The translations under genes were made by a program, and so were the position numbers. From NCBI RefSeq assembly GCF_023093535.1, contig NZ_CP095757.1:1860001-1924000 (forward strand): DNA of 64,000 bases, read 5' to 3'. The stretch comes from Halovivax limisalsi. Lineage in GTDB: Archaea; Halobacteriota; Halobacteria; Halobacteriales; Natrialbaceae. Within the stretch, counting starts at the first letter, position 1; every line of letters starts with the position of its first letter. The notes beneath the pieces were generated by a model, which made no database searches, was not told the origin of the DNA, and saw nothing but the letters and a program-made list of their open reading frames with translations. Of the stretch, positions 9,673 to 19,044 are shown in pieces.

Positions 9673-12555
9673 CTATTGCGGTGGGACGCGGACGTCCGGA
9701 CCGCTTATACGCTCGCTCGTGGCGTCGCTTTCGTTATCCGATCCGCTCTCGGTATCGCCTTCGCCGTCGGTCGCGTTGCCGTCAGTCACGTTTTCGTCCG
9801 ATTCGTCGCCCGGGTTCGTCTCGAACAGATCGTCGTAGGACGTAAACTCGAACCCGTCGACGGCGATCGACTCGCCGTCGTAGACGGCCCCTTCGGAGAC
9901 GTTCGCGGACGCCTGGTGGATGCCGTCATCGCCCTGGACCACGACCGAATAGTTGCCGTTGGCGGTGACGGAGCTGTCCGTGTAGCCCTCGTCCGGGCCG
10001 CGGACGTTGTCCGTCGCGTACGGGACCGTCACCTCGAAGCTCCCGTCGTCACCGAGCTCGGCGTTCTGGGTGTACGTGAACGTCCGGCCGGGCGCCGTCT
10101 CCAGTTCGAGCGAGACCCGGATCGACGAGGCGTTCGTCGCGTTTTCGACCTGGCCGGTCATCGTCGCCCCCTCGACGCGTTCGAACGTTTTGAGCGACGA
10201 CTCCACGTGGGGCTCGTAGAAATTCGTCCGCGTGAGGTTGCCGTTCTTACGTTCACGCTCGTAGAGCATCGACGTGTTCTCCACCATCGGCCCCCACGAA
10301 TCGGCGTTCAGGATTGCGTTGCTGAACGGGAGTGGTCGGGTTTGCGTTACCTGCCCGCCGACGAGCGCCCACTCGTCCGCCTCGTGGACCAGGCGGTAGT
10401 GTTCCATCCCGCTGGCGTCGTCGAGGTAGAGCCGCGCCAGCTGAGTGTCGTAGTACGCGTCGCTGAACGCCGGGAGCGTTTGCGATTCGTTCTGCACGCC
10501 GAGGTTGATATCCTTCTGCGTCCCGTAGATCGCCCGGTTCGGACCGGTCCACCGAGCGATGGCCGGGAACTTCTCGCCGGCCATCTTGTGATCGATCATC
10601 ACGTACGGAACGTCGTTGTCGACGTCCTCCGGCGCGTCGACTGTCACGTTGCCGGAAGCGTCGAGGCGCGGCTCCATCCCGGCGCTGATCGCGTCCAGAA
10701 CCTCGTTCGCGGCGTCCTCGGACGGCGCCTGGAGGAACGCCGAGGCGCTGCGAGCGTGTTGCTGGAACGGGTTCGCGTGGGGAATCCGTTCGCCCTGACT
10801 CGTGATGAAGTGGCCGTAGTCCCACCACGACATGACGCCGTAGGCGCCGCCGGGGTAATCGTAGTCACCGTCGGCGGGCCGCTCGTAGGTGCCATAGTAG
10901 TCGAGTTCACTTTCGTTCCCGGCGCCGTAGAGGTTTCCAGGCTCGGGCGTGTTCTCCTGCAGGAACTCGTTGCCCTCGGCCCACGTATCCGATTCGCCGC
11001 CCGGCTGCACCGCATCTGCGATATCCGGTGCGGTGTAGCTCGCGATTCCGGGCGCGAAGGGGACGAAGAGGACGGTGAGGACGAGCAGAATCGTCAGCAC
11101 CTGATACCCCTTGACGTCGCGCACTCGATCGCTCGGGTTGAGGTCGATCAGCCCGACGACCTGGGCGATCGTATAGCCCGAGAGGATCGAGACTGGGAGT
11201 ACGAAGTAGTACCAGAAGCGCGACTGGGAGGCGGCCATGCCGAGCAGGAACAGCCCCCAGACGATCACGAGCGTGTGTTCGGCGCGGAACCGATCGCCGA
11301 CGAACGGCCGCGCGATCAGCAGGACGAGCCCGAGAATGAACAGGTACAGCCCCATACCGAACGATCGCGCGGCCCGACGGACGATATCGTCCGGCGGTTG
11401 GACTTCCTGGACGGTCAACGCGGTATCGGTCGACCGAATCGGGAGCAACCGTGTCGTCACGTTGGTCATCACCGTATTGTAGAGATCGGGGAGTGCGATC
11501 CAGAGGACGACGAGTCCGGCCGCCACGAGGCCGAGGATGGCGGCCGGGTAGTAGACGCGTTCGAGCTCGCGTGTTTCCCACTGTCGGGCCAACCAGGCCA
11601 TGAAGAGACAGCCGAGCGCGACGAGTACCGCGAGTGCGGGTTGAATGAGGCTGTATTGGGTGACCTCGGTGAGCGAGTAGACGTCCGTTTTGAGGAGGGA
11701 GAAGAGGGCCGTGACGGCCATACTGACGACGCCGACGAACGCGACGTGGTCAGGCGAGACGCCGCGGACGAAATCGAGGGCGAGCTGGACGGCGAAGAAG
11801 ATGCCGAGGATACCGATGAGCACGATCCCGGCCGGCCAGACCCAGAGATACAGTGTAATGGCGACGCCGGCGAGGACCGAGTACTTCGTCGGCGTCCGAA
11901 GGAGGGACCAGTCCCGGCTGGTGACGAGTTCCCAGATGGGTTTGTCTCGCTCCGCGCTCCGGAGCGCGACGACGAGCGCGTAGATCGCCACGGCCATGAG
12001 CAGCGCTTCCGCCACGTGGTGGTCGAAGTTGCCGGCGAGGGACCGTCTGGTGAACTCACCCGGCGATAACGCGAGGATGATGACCGCGACGAGCCCGGCG
12101 AAGCGGTTGTCGCCGCTCACTCGCTTCGCGATCAGGTACACCGGGATCGCCGTCAGCGTCGCGAGGATGGGGCCCGCGATCAACGCCGCGAGGTAGATGT
12201 CGGACTGGGTCGGGCTTCCGAGGCCGATGAGCATCGCGAGGAGCGCGACGAACTGGTCGAACAGCGTGTTGAACTGATCGACGTTGTTCCCGTCCGGGAA
12301 CCCGGTGTACACTTCGTACGGCATCACCCACGGAAAGTTCTGGACCGTCCAGTCGGTCGCTCGCCAGTGGTACCACGAGTCGATCCCCGTGAAGGCGAGG
12401 CGGTCTCTCCCCCGGAACGACCCGAGGTTCTTCAGGCGCACCCACAGCATGAACACCATCAGGACGCCGACCAGCGCGAGGTGGCCGTAGCGCTCCGCGT
12501 ATGCAACGACATCGTCGGCCTGGAGGGCTCGAGCGTCTGCAGTCTCGCTACTCAT
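9673..12555 (-). CDS. aglB: Oligosaccharyltransferase AglB (STT3 family)
   Basis: Membrane enzyme that moves the assembled glycan from dolichol (pyro)phosphate to Asn in N-X-S/T of exported proteins such as the S-layer glycoprotein and archaellins. The protein has 960 residues from ATG 12555. The first 500 residues hold about 13 membrane segments, with the first extracytoplasmic loop motif GIDSWYHW near residue 60. The STT3 hallmark WWDYG is at residues 577-581. The extracytoplasmic C-terminal domain includes beta-rich modules, and the last 45 residues are acidic low-complexity sequence. It heads a block of envelope-glycan genes and lies next to a DUF368 lipid-carrier transporter candidate. 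Confidence 0.95.
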   Translation of the reverse strand: MSSETADARALQADDVVAYAERYGHLALVGVLMVFMLWVRLKNLGSFRGRDRLAFTGIDSWYHWRATDWTVQNFPWVMPYEVYTGFPDGNNVDQFNTLFDQFVALLAMLIGLGSPTQSDIYLAALIAGPILATLTAIPVYLIAKRVSGDNRFAGLVAVIILALSPGEFTRRSLAGNFDHHVAEALLMAVAIYALVVALRSAERDKPIWELVTSRDWSLLRTPTKYSVLAGVAITLYLWVWPAGIVLIGILGIFFAVQLALDFVRGVSPDHVAFVGVVSMAVTALFSLLKTDVYSLTEVTQYSLIQPALAVLVALGCLFMAWLARQWETRELERVYYPAAILGLVAAGLVVLWIALPDLYNTVMTNVTTRLLPIRSTDTALTVQEVQPPDDIVRRAARSFGMGLYLFILGLVLLIARPFVGDRFRAEHTLVIVWGLFLLGMAASQSRFWYYFVLPVSILSGYTIAQVVGLIDLNPSDRVRDVKGYQVLTILLVLTVLFVPFAPGIASYTAPDIADAVQPGGESDTWAEGNEFLQENTPEPGNLYGAGNESELDYYGTYERPADGDYDYPGGAYGVMSWWDYGHFITSQGERIPHANPFQQHARSASAFLQAPSEDAANEVLDAISAGMEPRLDASGNVTVDAPEDVDNDVPYVMIDHKMAGEKFPAIARWTGPNRAIYGTQKDINLGVQNESQTLPAFSDAYYDTQLARLYLDDASGMEHYRLVHEADEWALVGGQVTQTRPLPFSNAILNADSWGPMVENTSMLYERERKNGNLTRTNFYEPHVESSLKTFERVEGATMTGQVENATNASSIRVSLELETAPGRTFTYTQNAELGDDGSFEVTVPYATDNVRGPDEGYTDSSVTANGNYSVVVQGDDGIHQASANVSEGAVYDGESIAVDGFEFTSYDDLFETNPGDESDENVTDGNATDGEGDTESGSDNESDATSERISGPDVRVPPQ

Positions 12556-12691
12556 TGGTCTATCGATTCGGTATCGGATCAATAAGCCTTCTCATACGGA
12601 AGCGGTGAACGACCGGGCGTTCCGCTCGAATCGCATCGTAGCAGATAGTAACGGATCACGTACGGTTTTCGGCGGATGACTTTCGTCGGTA

Positions 12692-14038
12692 CTATCGATA
12701 CCCCAGTTGTGCGAGCCGATCTTCGACCACCTCCGGAACTTCAGTTTGGTTTTCGCCCCCGTCCGGCCAGGGTGGCAGCGACTCGCGCATCGATTCGAGA
12801 CGGTCTTCGGAGACGTCGATCGGCTCGTCGGTGTTCGAATCGAGGACCACCTCGACGTCGTTCCCTCGAGAGGCGACGAGTTTGGCCCCGCCGTCGTAGA
12901 CGGCCTTTTTCTCGTATCCGCTGAGACTTCCTTCGACGAGTAATCGTCGCTCGGCCGGCGCGTCTCCACGAAGCGAGACCCCCGACATGTGCGGGCCGGT
13001 GACACCGACGCTGTCGAGAATCGTCGGGGCGACGTCGACGAGGGAAACTGGCGCGTCGACCTCCCACTGGCGGTTCGTCAGCAGTGGAACACGTGCGAGC
13101 TCGTCGTACGGCGCACCGCCGTGATCCACGCAACCGGTACCGTCGAAGTGCGTAACGTCGAAATCGACGTGCTCCCAAAGCGCTTCTCCGTGATCGGCGG
13201 TGACGAGGAGCGCGTAGTCCTCGTCGATCGTTTCGTCCAGTCGCGCGACGTAGCGTTCTATCGCGTCGTCGACGTAGTCGATCGCTGCTCGATAGAGGCG
13301 CCGACGGTGTTCGCGATAGCGACGGCAGTCGTCCGCACACTCGGTTTCGGTACCGTACCGCCAGTTTTCGATCGCCTCGATCGAGCGATCGACCTCGTGT
13401 GACTCCCAGTAGGCGGTCGGCGGATCGACCGGGACGTGTGGGTCAGCGAGGTGTACGAGCGAGAACGTACGCTCTCGACCGGCGAGCCAGTTTACGTGAT
13501 CCGAGAGGACGTCGTCCGCGTTCGCGGTGATCGAGTGATACAGCTCGTGCGTTTCGAATCTGCCGGACAACGCCACGAACGGCGTGTCGTGGCCGAATCC
13601 GCCGTACGTTTCGTAGCCAGCACCGGCCAGGGTCTCGGTCAGGGTGGTTCGGTCCTCGGCCATTCGAGGCGGGAGCGAAAGCCCTGACGAGTCGTCGGGT
13701 TCGTCGGACTGTTTCATCGCGCCGTGTTCGTGCGGATAGACGCCGGTGACGAACGAGGACATCGCCGGAAACGTCCAGGTGCTCGGTGTAATCGCATCCG
13801 TGCCGTTCAGCGAGGCGAGGAACGGCGTCAGCTGCGCGTCGACGTGATCCGCACGGAGGGCGTCGACGACCAGACAAACGATGTGGGCGGGTGCGTCCGG
13901 ATCTCGCTCCGCCGGTGGAAGCTCCTTTTGGGCGAATGCGCGATCGGCGGCGCGCGTCTGCTGCCAGTCGTAGGGGATCGCGAGAACTCGTTTCACTGAC
14001 GGCGGCAGTCGCTCGATCAGCGTCCGCTTGACGTTCAT
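12692..14038 (-). CDS. Sulfatase-fold (alkaline phosphatase superfamily) hydrolase or transferase
   Basis: A 448-residue protein of the sulfatase/phosphoglycerol transferase clan. Metal-site motifs are visible: LVVDALRADH (residues about 56-65), SSFVTGVYPHEHG, LVHLADPHVP and LVTADHGEALWEH. The CxPxR sequence needed for formylglycine conversion in true sulfatases is absent; the equivalent segment reads STWTFPAMSSF, so a Ser or Thr nucleophile is expected. That fits phosphatase or phospho-group transfer on glycans or lipids better than sulfate removal. It has no signal peptide. The ATG at 14038 is preferred to a GTG two codons upstream. It lies beside aglB on the same strand. Confidence 0.8.
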   Translation of the reverse strand: MNVKRTLIERLPPSVKRVLAIPYDWQQTRAADRAFAQKELPPAERDPDAPAHIVCLVVDALRADHVDAQLTPFLASLNGTDAITPSTWTFPAMSSFVTGVYPHEHGAMKQSDEPDDSSGLSLPPRMAEDRTTLTETLAGAGYETYGGFGHDTPFVALSGRFETHELYHSITANADDVLSDHVNWLAGRERTFSLVHLADPHVPVDPPTAYWESHEVDRSIEAIENWRYGTETECADDCRRYREHRRRLYRAAIDYVDDAIERYVARLDETIDEDYALLVTADHGEALWEHVDFDVTHFDGTGCVDHGGAPYDELARVPLLTNRQWEVDAPVSLVDVAPTILDSVGVTGPHMSGVSLRGDAPAERRLLVEGSLSGYEKKAVYDGGAKLVASRGNDVEVVLDSNTDEPIDVSEDRLESMRESLPPWPDGGENQTEVPEVVEDRLAQLGYR

Positions 14039-14112
14039 TGTCACAGCATTCCCTCGGTCCGTCTTGGATGTATCGCCACGGTCCCGGTCGGGGAACCTCT
14101 CGGGAATACCGT

Positions 14113-14158
14113 CACCTCGATGCTCGATACGGCTTCACCTCGATGCTCGATACGGCTT
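14113..14158. repeat. Perfect 23-bp tandem duplication
   Basis: Two exact adjacent copies of a 23-bp unit beginning CACCTCGATGCTCG, in the spacer upstream of the sulfatase-fold gene. It looks like a recent slippage event. It may lie in the divergent promoter region but contains no TATA element. Confidence 0.85.
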
Positions 14159-14305
14159 CGCCGCGCGTTCGACACGTGATCGATGGGTGACGCGAGGGTC
14201 GATGATCCAGCGGCCACACTCGTCCCGTCAGTCCGTCTAGCCGTCGATCGGACCGGACGAGTTCCTCGGCCGCCGAAATCTAAATCCTTTTGACGCTCCT
14301 TTCGT

Positions 14306-15241
14306 ATGCTCGGATCGATGGACGTTTCGGTCGTTATCTGTACGTACTCCCCGTCGCTGTACGAGGACTTCTGTGAAGCGATCGAGAGCGTCCTCGATCA
14401 GGAATACGAGTCCGTCGAGGTAATCGCCGTCGTCGATGGCTCCGATCGCGTCTGTGAGTGGGCACGGGACGATTGGGGCGATACGGATCGGGTACTCGTT
14501 CACTGTAACGAAAAAAACGTCGGCCTCTCGGCGAGCCGAAACGTAGGGATCTCCCTCGCGTCTGGCGACGTCGTCGCGTTTATGGACGACGATGCGGTCG
14601 CGGAACCCGATTGGATTGCCGAACTGGTCTCCGTCTATAGAGACCGCGACGTCGAATCCGTCGGCGGTCGCATGGCTCCCCTCTGGGTCGCCGGGAAACC
14701 GACCTTCCTCCCGGAGGAATTCTACTGGCTCGTCGGCGTAACCCATCGAGGCTTCCCGGACGCCGGGCCGGTGAGAAACACGTTCGGCTCCAATATCTCC
14801 TTTCGAACGTCCGTCTTCGAGCGAATCGGTGGATTCGACGAATCACTCGGTCGAATCGGTGACAAACAGGGGCAGGGAGAAGAAACGGATCTCGCGACTC
14901 GGTTGCGAACGGAACTCGGTGGGACGGTCTATTACAATCCGGACGCGGTCGTTGGACACAAAATATACGAGCATCGGACCGATTGGCGATGGTTACTCAA
15001 TCGAGCATTCCAGCAGGGGCGATCGAAGTACGAACTGAGTCGCTCGACACCGGAGCTGGGGAGTGACGAAGGCGCGTTCTTGAGGCAGCTTTTCGTCGAT
15101 TTCGTGCCGCGGCGAGTGATGACCCTGCACCGGCCGCCCCGGTGGAACCGCTTGCAGCAACTCTTGTTTCTCCTTCTGCTTACGGCCACGGTGGGAGCTG
15201 GCTACCTGACGGGAGCGGTTCGTGCGTGGTTACGAACGTAA
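14306..15241 (+). CDS. Family 2 glycosyltransferase, AglG-like
   Basis: A 311-residue GT-A glycosyltransferase. VSVVICTYS starts the nucleotide-binding fold, NVGLSASRN is the typical GT2 segment and FMDDDAV holds the metal-binding DxD. The region FLPEEFYWLVG..HRGFP with NTFGSNISFR closely resembles haloarchaeal glucosyl-dolichyl-phosphate glucuronosyltransferases (AglG). One membrane segment near the C-terminus (about residues 283-304) would hold it on the cytoplasmic face. A TATA-like CTAAATCC about 25 bp before ATG 14306 favours a leaderless start there; ATG 14318 is the alternative. Donor and acceptor are inferred from the family only. Confidence 0.85.
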   Translation: MLGSMDVSVVICTYSPSLYEDFCEAIESVLDQEYESVEVIAVVDGSDRVCEWARDDWGDTDRVLVHCNEKNVGLSASRNVGISLASGDVVAFMDDDAVAEPDWIAELVSVYRDRDVESVGGRMAPLWVAGKPTFLPEEFYWLVGVTHRGFPDAGPVRNTFGSNISFRTSVFERIGGFDESLGRIGDKQGQGEETDLATRLRTELGGTVYYNPDAVVGHKIYEHRTDWRWLLNRAFQQGRSKYELSRSTPELGSDEGAFLRQLFVDFVPRRVMTLHRPPRWNRLQQLLFLLLLTATVGAGYLTGAVRAWLRT

Positions 15242-15634
15242 CGAGGGTGCCAACTCGTCCCCTGTCTGCTCGACAGATGGAACCGCCGCGTCGGTACCGG
15301 AGCATCCGAGTGAATGTGACAACAGATATTAATCGAGTGCCACACCACGTCTTACGTAGAGACAGATGGTGCCGGATGTCAGTCGGTGGCCGACGTGCCT
15401 GTCCAGACAGCGTTTCACTTCGATTCCGCCTCGATACGGGTCGGTCCGGGTTCGGAACGGGTTTCCCGAAAGCGATATCGCAGTATCTCACCGGGAGAAT
15501 TTCACGCGAAAATGGGTCACGGGGCGTACTGCCCGTCCTCCCTTCGTACGGTGCGATCCAACACGCCCAACGATCTCTGGAGCGCGAACCGGCGTCAACC
15601 ACCGAGAGTCACACTACCCGCCGTTCGGGATGAC
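15242..15634. other. Spacer with a promoter-like element and a doubtful basic ORF
   Basis: The AT-rich patch GATATTAATCG near 15326 looks like a TATA region. About 35 bp later an ATG (15366) opens a 90-codon frame that ends at 15638, overlapping the next gene's ATG at 15635 by 4 bp. Its product would be Arg-rich and poor in acidic residues, unlike haloarchaeal proteins, so it is not called as a gene. It may be a decayed reading frame or a long leader. Confidence 0.3.
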
Positions 15635-16675
15635 ATGAACGTCCTCTGGTTACGTCCATCGAAAGGGGACAACATCAGCGTCAGACGCGAGCGGATCGCC
15701 GACCGCCTTCGAGAGCGAGGTTACGAGATCGACATCGTCGACGCGAGCGGACGAGACTCGATCGACGCGATCGGACGCGCACTCACCGGCGACTACGACG
15801 TGATCGCCGGGAACGTCCGCGTCGGTCTCTATCTCGGGTATCCACTCTCGGTTCTCCGTCGAAAACCGTTTCTCGGCGACGTGAGCGATCCGATATCTGA
15901 CATCGACTATCTGCCAGGTCCGCTCTATCGGTTCTTCGAGTGGTACGAGTGGCAGGCGCTCGAGCGAGCGGACGCGACCGCGTTCGTCTACGAGTCCTCG
16001 CTCCAGGAGGCCGCCGAACGAGGGATCTCCGACGCGGTCAAACTCCCCAACGCCGTCGATTTCGATCGGTTCGCCGATCCGGAGCAGGGTGCGGTAGCGG
16101 AGGCTCGAGAGATCCTCCTCGATGCCGGCGTCGACCTGGAAAAGCCGATCGGGATCTATATCGGCGTGTTCTCACCGTCGTACGGCATTACCGAACTGCT
16201 AGAGGCTGCCCGGGAGACTCCGGCGTGGGAGTTTTGCTTCGTCGGCGAGGGAGAACTCGAGTCGACCGTCGATCAGGCCGCGAGGAACGTCGAGAACGTG
16301 GCGTATCCGGGTGCGTTCCCGTACCGCCTGATGCCCGGATTCCTCGCGCACGCCGACGTCGGCTTCTGTTTCAAAGACGCCGAACAACCGCTGAAGCTCA
16401 AAGAGTACGGCGCAGCTGGCTTGCCTATCGTCGCTCGGCGCGGTGAACTGGAACGCTGGTACGATTCGGACGAACTGTGCTTCGTGGACCTCGAACCGGT
16501 CGCGATATCGAACGCACTGGAGGCGTTTCGGTCGGATCCGTCCCTGGGCGAGTCGTATTCGCGGGCGGGGAAGGAGATCGCTCGCGCGGCGAGCTGGGAC
16601 GAGATCGCGGACGGCTACGATCGATTGTTCAGGAGCATCACCCCCGACAACGTAGCCGAACCGAACAATACATAA
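15635..16675 (+). CDS. Family 1/4-type glycosyltransferase
   Basis: A 346-residue GT-B glycosyltransferase. The N-terminal domain opens with MNVLWLRPSKGDN; the C-terminal donor-binding domain begins with GIYIGVFSPSYGI and contains FVGEGELE and the LKLKEYGAAGLPIV segment, which carries the conserved Lys-Glu-Tyr/Gly pattern of GT4 enzymes. No membrane segment is seen, so it should act in the cytoplasm on a lipid-linked sugar or nucleotide-sugar substrate. It follows the AglG-like gene on the same strand and probably belongs to the same glycan pathway. The start at 15635 is chosen because the in-frame extension upstream is basic and not conserved in style. Confidence 0.82.
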   Translation: MNVLWLRPSKGDNISVRRERIADRLRERGYEIDIVDASGRDSIDAIGRALTGDYDVIAGNVRVGLYLGYPLSVLRRKPFLGDVSDPISDIDYLPGPLYRFFEWYEWQALERADATAFVYESSLQEAAERGISDAVKLPNAVDFDRFADPEQGAVAEAREILLDAGVDLEKPIGIYIGVFSPSYGITELLEAARETPAWEFCFVGEGELESTVDQAARNVENVAYPGAFPYRLMPGFLAHADVGFCFKDAEQPLKLKEYGAAGLPIVARRGELERWYDSDELCFVDLEPVAISNALEAFRSDPSLGESYSRAGKEIARAASWDEIADGYDRLFRSITPDNVAEPNNT

Positions 16676-16731
16676 CGGAAATCGGCGACCCAACCGTCGC
16701 GTTCAATTGCCTGGCGCCCCCACCGCCGATC

Positions 16732-17256
16732 ATGTACGCCGTCGTCGGTTGCAGCGACTGTTCGCACCTCTGGTTGCTCGAGGGCCGATCAGAGACGACG
16801 GAGTGTCCGCGGTGTGGCTCGCGTCGATCGTACGACCGCCGACGGACGTTCCTCGAAACAGAGGACGCGGATCACGCGCGCGAGGTTCGCGCCTCGATGC
16901 TGGCCAATCGCCAGGACGAGGGCGAGGCGTTCGCCTCGATCGACTCGTTCGACGAACTCGAATCGACCGTTGCGGACGGCGTCGTCGACGACGAGGCGTA
17001 TCTCTCTGCGTCCGGGCTCGATCCGGACGCCATCTCGGCCGCGGGTGAACGCGATCCACGCGGCAGCGCCGGGCACGGCAGTCGACGCGAGATCGTCGAG
17101 GCGGCGATCGAGTCGCTCGAGACGGCCACCGAACCGGCGATCGTCGAGTACGCGAGCGACCGGGGCGTCCCGGCCGAGGCGGTCGAATCCGTCCTCGAGA
17201 AACTCGTCCGGAACGGTGACGCGAGCGAGCACCGCGGCACCTATCGATTGCTTTGA
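16732..17256 (+). CDS. Zinc-ribbon and winged-helix protein (DUF5817-like)
   Basis: A 174-residue protein. A zinc ribbon at the N-terminus has two Cys pairs (CSDC at residues 8-11 and CPRC at about 27-30). A middle acidic region is followed by a C-terminal winged-helix-like segment (IVEAAIESLE through GTYRLL). Similar haloarchaeal proteins are labelled DUF5817. It may bind nucleic acid, but no target is indicated. It is 56 bp downstream of the glycosyltransferase gene and 56 bp upstream of the next membrane protein gene. Confidence 0.75.
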   Translation: MYAVVGCSDCSHLWLLEGRSETTECPRCGSRRSYDRRRTFLETEDADHAREVRASMLANRQDEGEAFASIDSFDELESTVADGVVDDEAYLSASGLDPDAISAAGERDPRGSAGHGSRREIVEAAIESLETATEPAIVEYASDRGVPAEAVESVLEKLVRNGDASEHRGTYRLL

Positions 17257-17312
17257 CCGAGCCGCACAGTAACCCCCACACTGTTATGACGGTATAGCTA
17301 GCTAGGCCGACT

Positions 17313-17882
17313 ATGGAATCACTGACGGCACTCCGATGGGCGCTTCGGTATCGGGCGATGACGGCCGGCGCGTTCGTCCTCGGATCGGTCGTGTTCGCCA
17401 TCGGTGCGATCGCGAGCCTCGGCGGCTCAGTCGAGCCCCTGCTTTCGGATCCGGGCGCTGCACTCGAGGAGGCCAATACTGCCGTACTCGTCGCGGCTGG
17501 ACTCCTCGGTCTCGCGTGCTGGCAACTGGGTGGCGCGTTCGCCCTGTTCAAGACGCTTCCCGAGGCGACGACCGCCGAGACGCGGACGGCGATCGATACG
17601 ACGAAGATCAGAAGCGACGTGCTCGAGGCGCTCGACGGGCGACTGACCGAGATGGAAACCGACGTCGAGAAGACCAGGTACGCCGTCGAATCGCTCGATT
17701 CGAGCAGCGCGGAGGCGTTCCACGAACCGGAACTCGACGACGGACGGAACGCGGACGAGACGGCCGGCGAACGCAACCGCGTGTCGGGCGCGGAAGGGAC
17801 GACGGGCGACGTCGCTGCGACGACTGGACGACCTGCCGACGCCGCTGGGCAGTCGACCACGCGGTCCGACGACGAGGGGTGA
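17313..17882 (+). CDS. Membrane protein with acidic C-terminal tail
   Basis: A 189-residue protein with two hydrophobic segments (about residues 18-37 and 55-78). A helical, probably coiled-coil stretch (about 85-130, KIRSDVLEALDGRLTEME) and a disordered tail rich in Asp, Glu, Gly and Thr follow. Function is unknown. A TATA-like GGTATAGCTA lies about 25 bp before the ATG, consistent with leaderless transcription. Confidence 0.7.
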   Translation: MESLTALRWALRYRAMTAGAFVLGSVVFAIGAIASLGGSVEPLLSDPGAALEEANTAVLVAAGLLGLACWQLGGAFALFKTLPEATTAETRTAIDTTKIRSDVLEALDGRLTEMETDVEKTRYAVESLDSSSAEAFHEPELDDGRNADETAGERNRVSGAEGTTGDVAATTGRPADAAGQSTTRSDDEG

Positions 17883-17998
17883 CGGAACGAGGACGACCCG
17901 ATACGGGCGGGTTGATCAGCGAGGGACACCTCGACCAGCGTTGGACGCGTCGATCAGTGGGAGTACGCGGTGATCAGCGACCGGGCACGTTCGACCCC

Positions 17999-18979
17999 TC
18001 AGCCTTCGATGATGTCCGATTCCGTTACCGACGGAACCGTCAGTTCGCCCGTCATCGACCGAACGCCGCGTCCGCCGACCTGCACGTCGCCGTCGACCCG
18101 AACCCTGACGGTTCCCGGCCGGTTGACGTAGTGGCCCTGTTCCATGCGCAGTTCCGCGGGCGCCGACTCGTCGATGGAGACGGCGACGCTCGTCTCCCCG
18201 TCGCTTCCCGCCGCGAGCGCTCCATCGGCGCCGGCGTCGAACGCCCCGAATCGGCGCAGGTAGGCGCCGGTCGCGCCGCTCGCCGTTCCGGTCACGGGGT
18301 CCTCGGGTACGCCGGCGCCGGGTGCGAACATCCGACCGTGGAGCGTCGAGTCGGCTGCGAGCGTATCGAAGGTAAAGACGTAGATGCCGGTCGCGTCGAC
18401 CTCGTCGCTCACCGTCTCGATCGCCGCCATGTCCGGCTCCGCGCCGCCGAGGTCCTGGAGGTACGTCACGGGGACGATCAGGAAGGGTAGTCCCGTCGAG
18501 GCGACGGCGAGGGGCAGATCGGCACCGACGCCCTCCAGCGCAGCGACCTCGATGCCCAGGGCGTCGGCGACGCGGTCGTACGGGATGTCGACTTCACGAA
18601 CGCTCGGAGCGTCCTGGGTCATCCATGCGGTCCCGTCCGGCTCGATCTCGACGTCGAGCATACCCACGTTGGTCTCGATGGTCCCCGCCCCTGATTCCAT
18701 CCGGCCGGACTCGTGGGCCGCGACGAGCGTTCCGATCGTGGCGTGTCCGCAGAGGTCGACTTCCTGCGTGGGGGTGAAGTACTGCAAGCGACGGTCCGCT
18801 CGGTCGCTCTTCTCGACGAACGCGGTCTCGCTCACCGAGAGCTCGTTCGCGATCGCTTGGCGCTGCTCGGCGGCGAGATCGTCCGCCTCGAACACCACGC
18901 CGGCCGGATTACCCGCGAGCGCCTCGTCCGTGAAGGCGTCGACGAGCTGGACGGCGATCGTCCGGGAGTCTGCGCTCAT
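17999..18979 (-). CDS. PhzF family isomerase/epimerase
   Basis: A 326-residue protein of the PhzF (diaminopimelate epimerase-like) fold. NPAGVV near residue 24, SETAFV with the expected catalytic Glu51, DLCGHAT at 75-81 and DPVTGTASG in the second half are all family marks. PhzF proteins catalyse proton-shift isomerisations; the substrate of haloarchaeal members is unknown and no phenazine genes are near. It is 65 bp downstream of thiC on the same strand, and its ATG at 18979 is the first that fits the family N-terminus. Confidence 0.88.
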   Translation of the reverse strand: MSADSRTIAVQLVDAFTDEALAGNPAGVVFEADDLAAEQRQAIANELSVSETAFVEKSDRADRRLQYFTPTQEVDLCGHATIGTLVAAHESGRMESGAGTIETNVGMLDVEIEPDGTAWMTQDAPSVREVDIPYDRVADALGIEVAALEGVGADLPLAVASTGLPFLIVPVTYLQDLGGAEPDMAAIETVSDEVDATGIYVFTFDTLAADSTLHGRMFAPGAGVPEDPVTGTASGATGAYLRRFGAFDAGADGALAAGSDGETSVAVSIDESAPAELRMEQGHYVNRPGTVRVRVDGDVQVGGRGVRSMTGELTVPSVTESDIIEG

Positions 18980-19044
18980 GTCCGACCGAACGGATGGTGG
19001 CCTGTTAATCGTACCGACGCGTCCCGCCGGCCAGCGACGGTCGC

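Noticed and set aside
9676-12069. Long plus-strand open frame antisense to aglB
   Set aside because: High-GC genes create long antisense frames; the predicted product has no motif, while AglB on the other strand has the full STT3 signature. The same applies to 26223-28610, 30913-33234, 44858-47287 and 55055-57706.
17999-18979. Phenazine synthesis role for PhzF
   Set aside because: No other phenazine genes are present; PhzF-like isomerases are widespread with other or unknown substrates.
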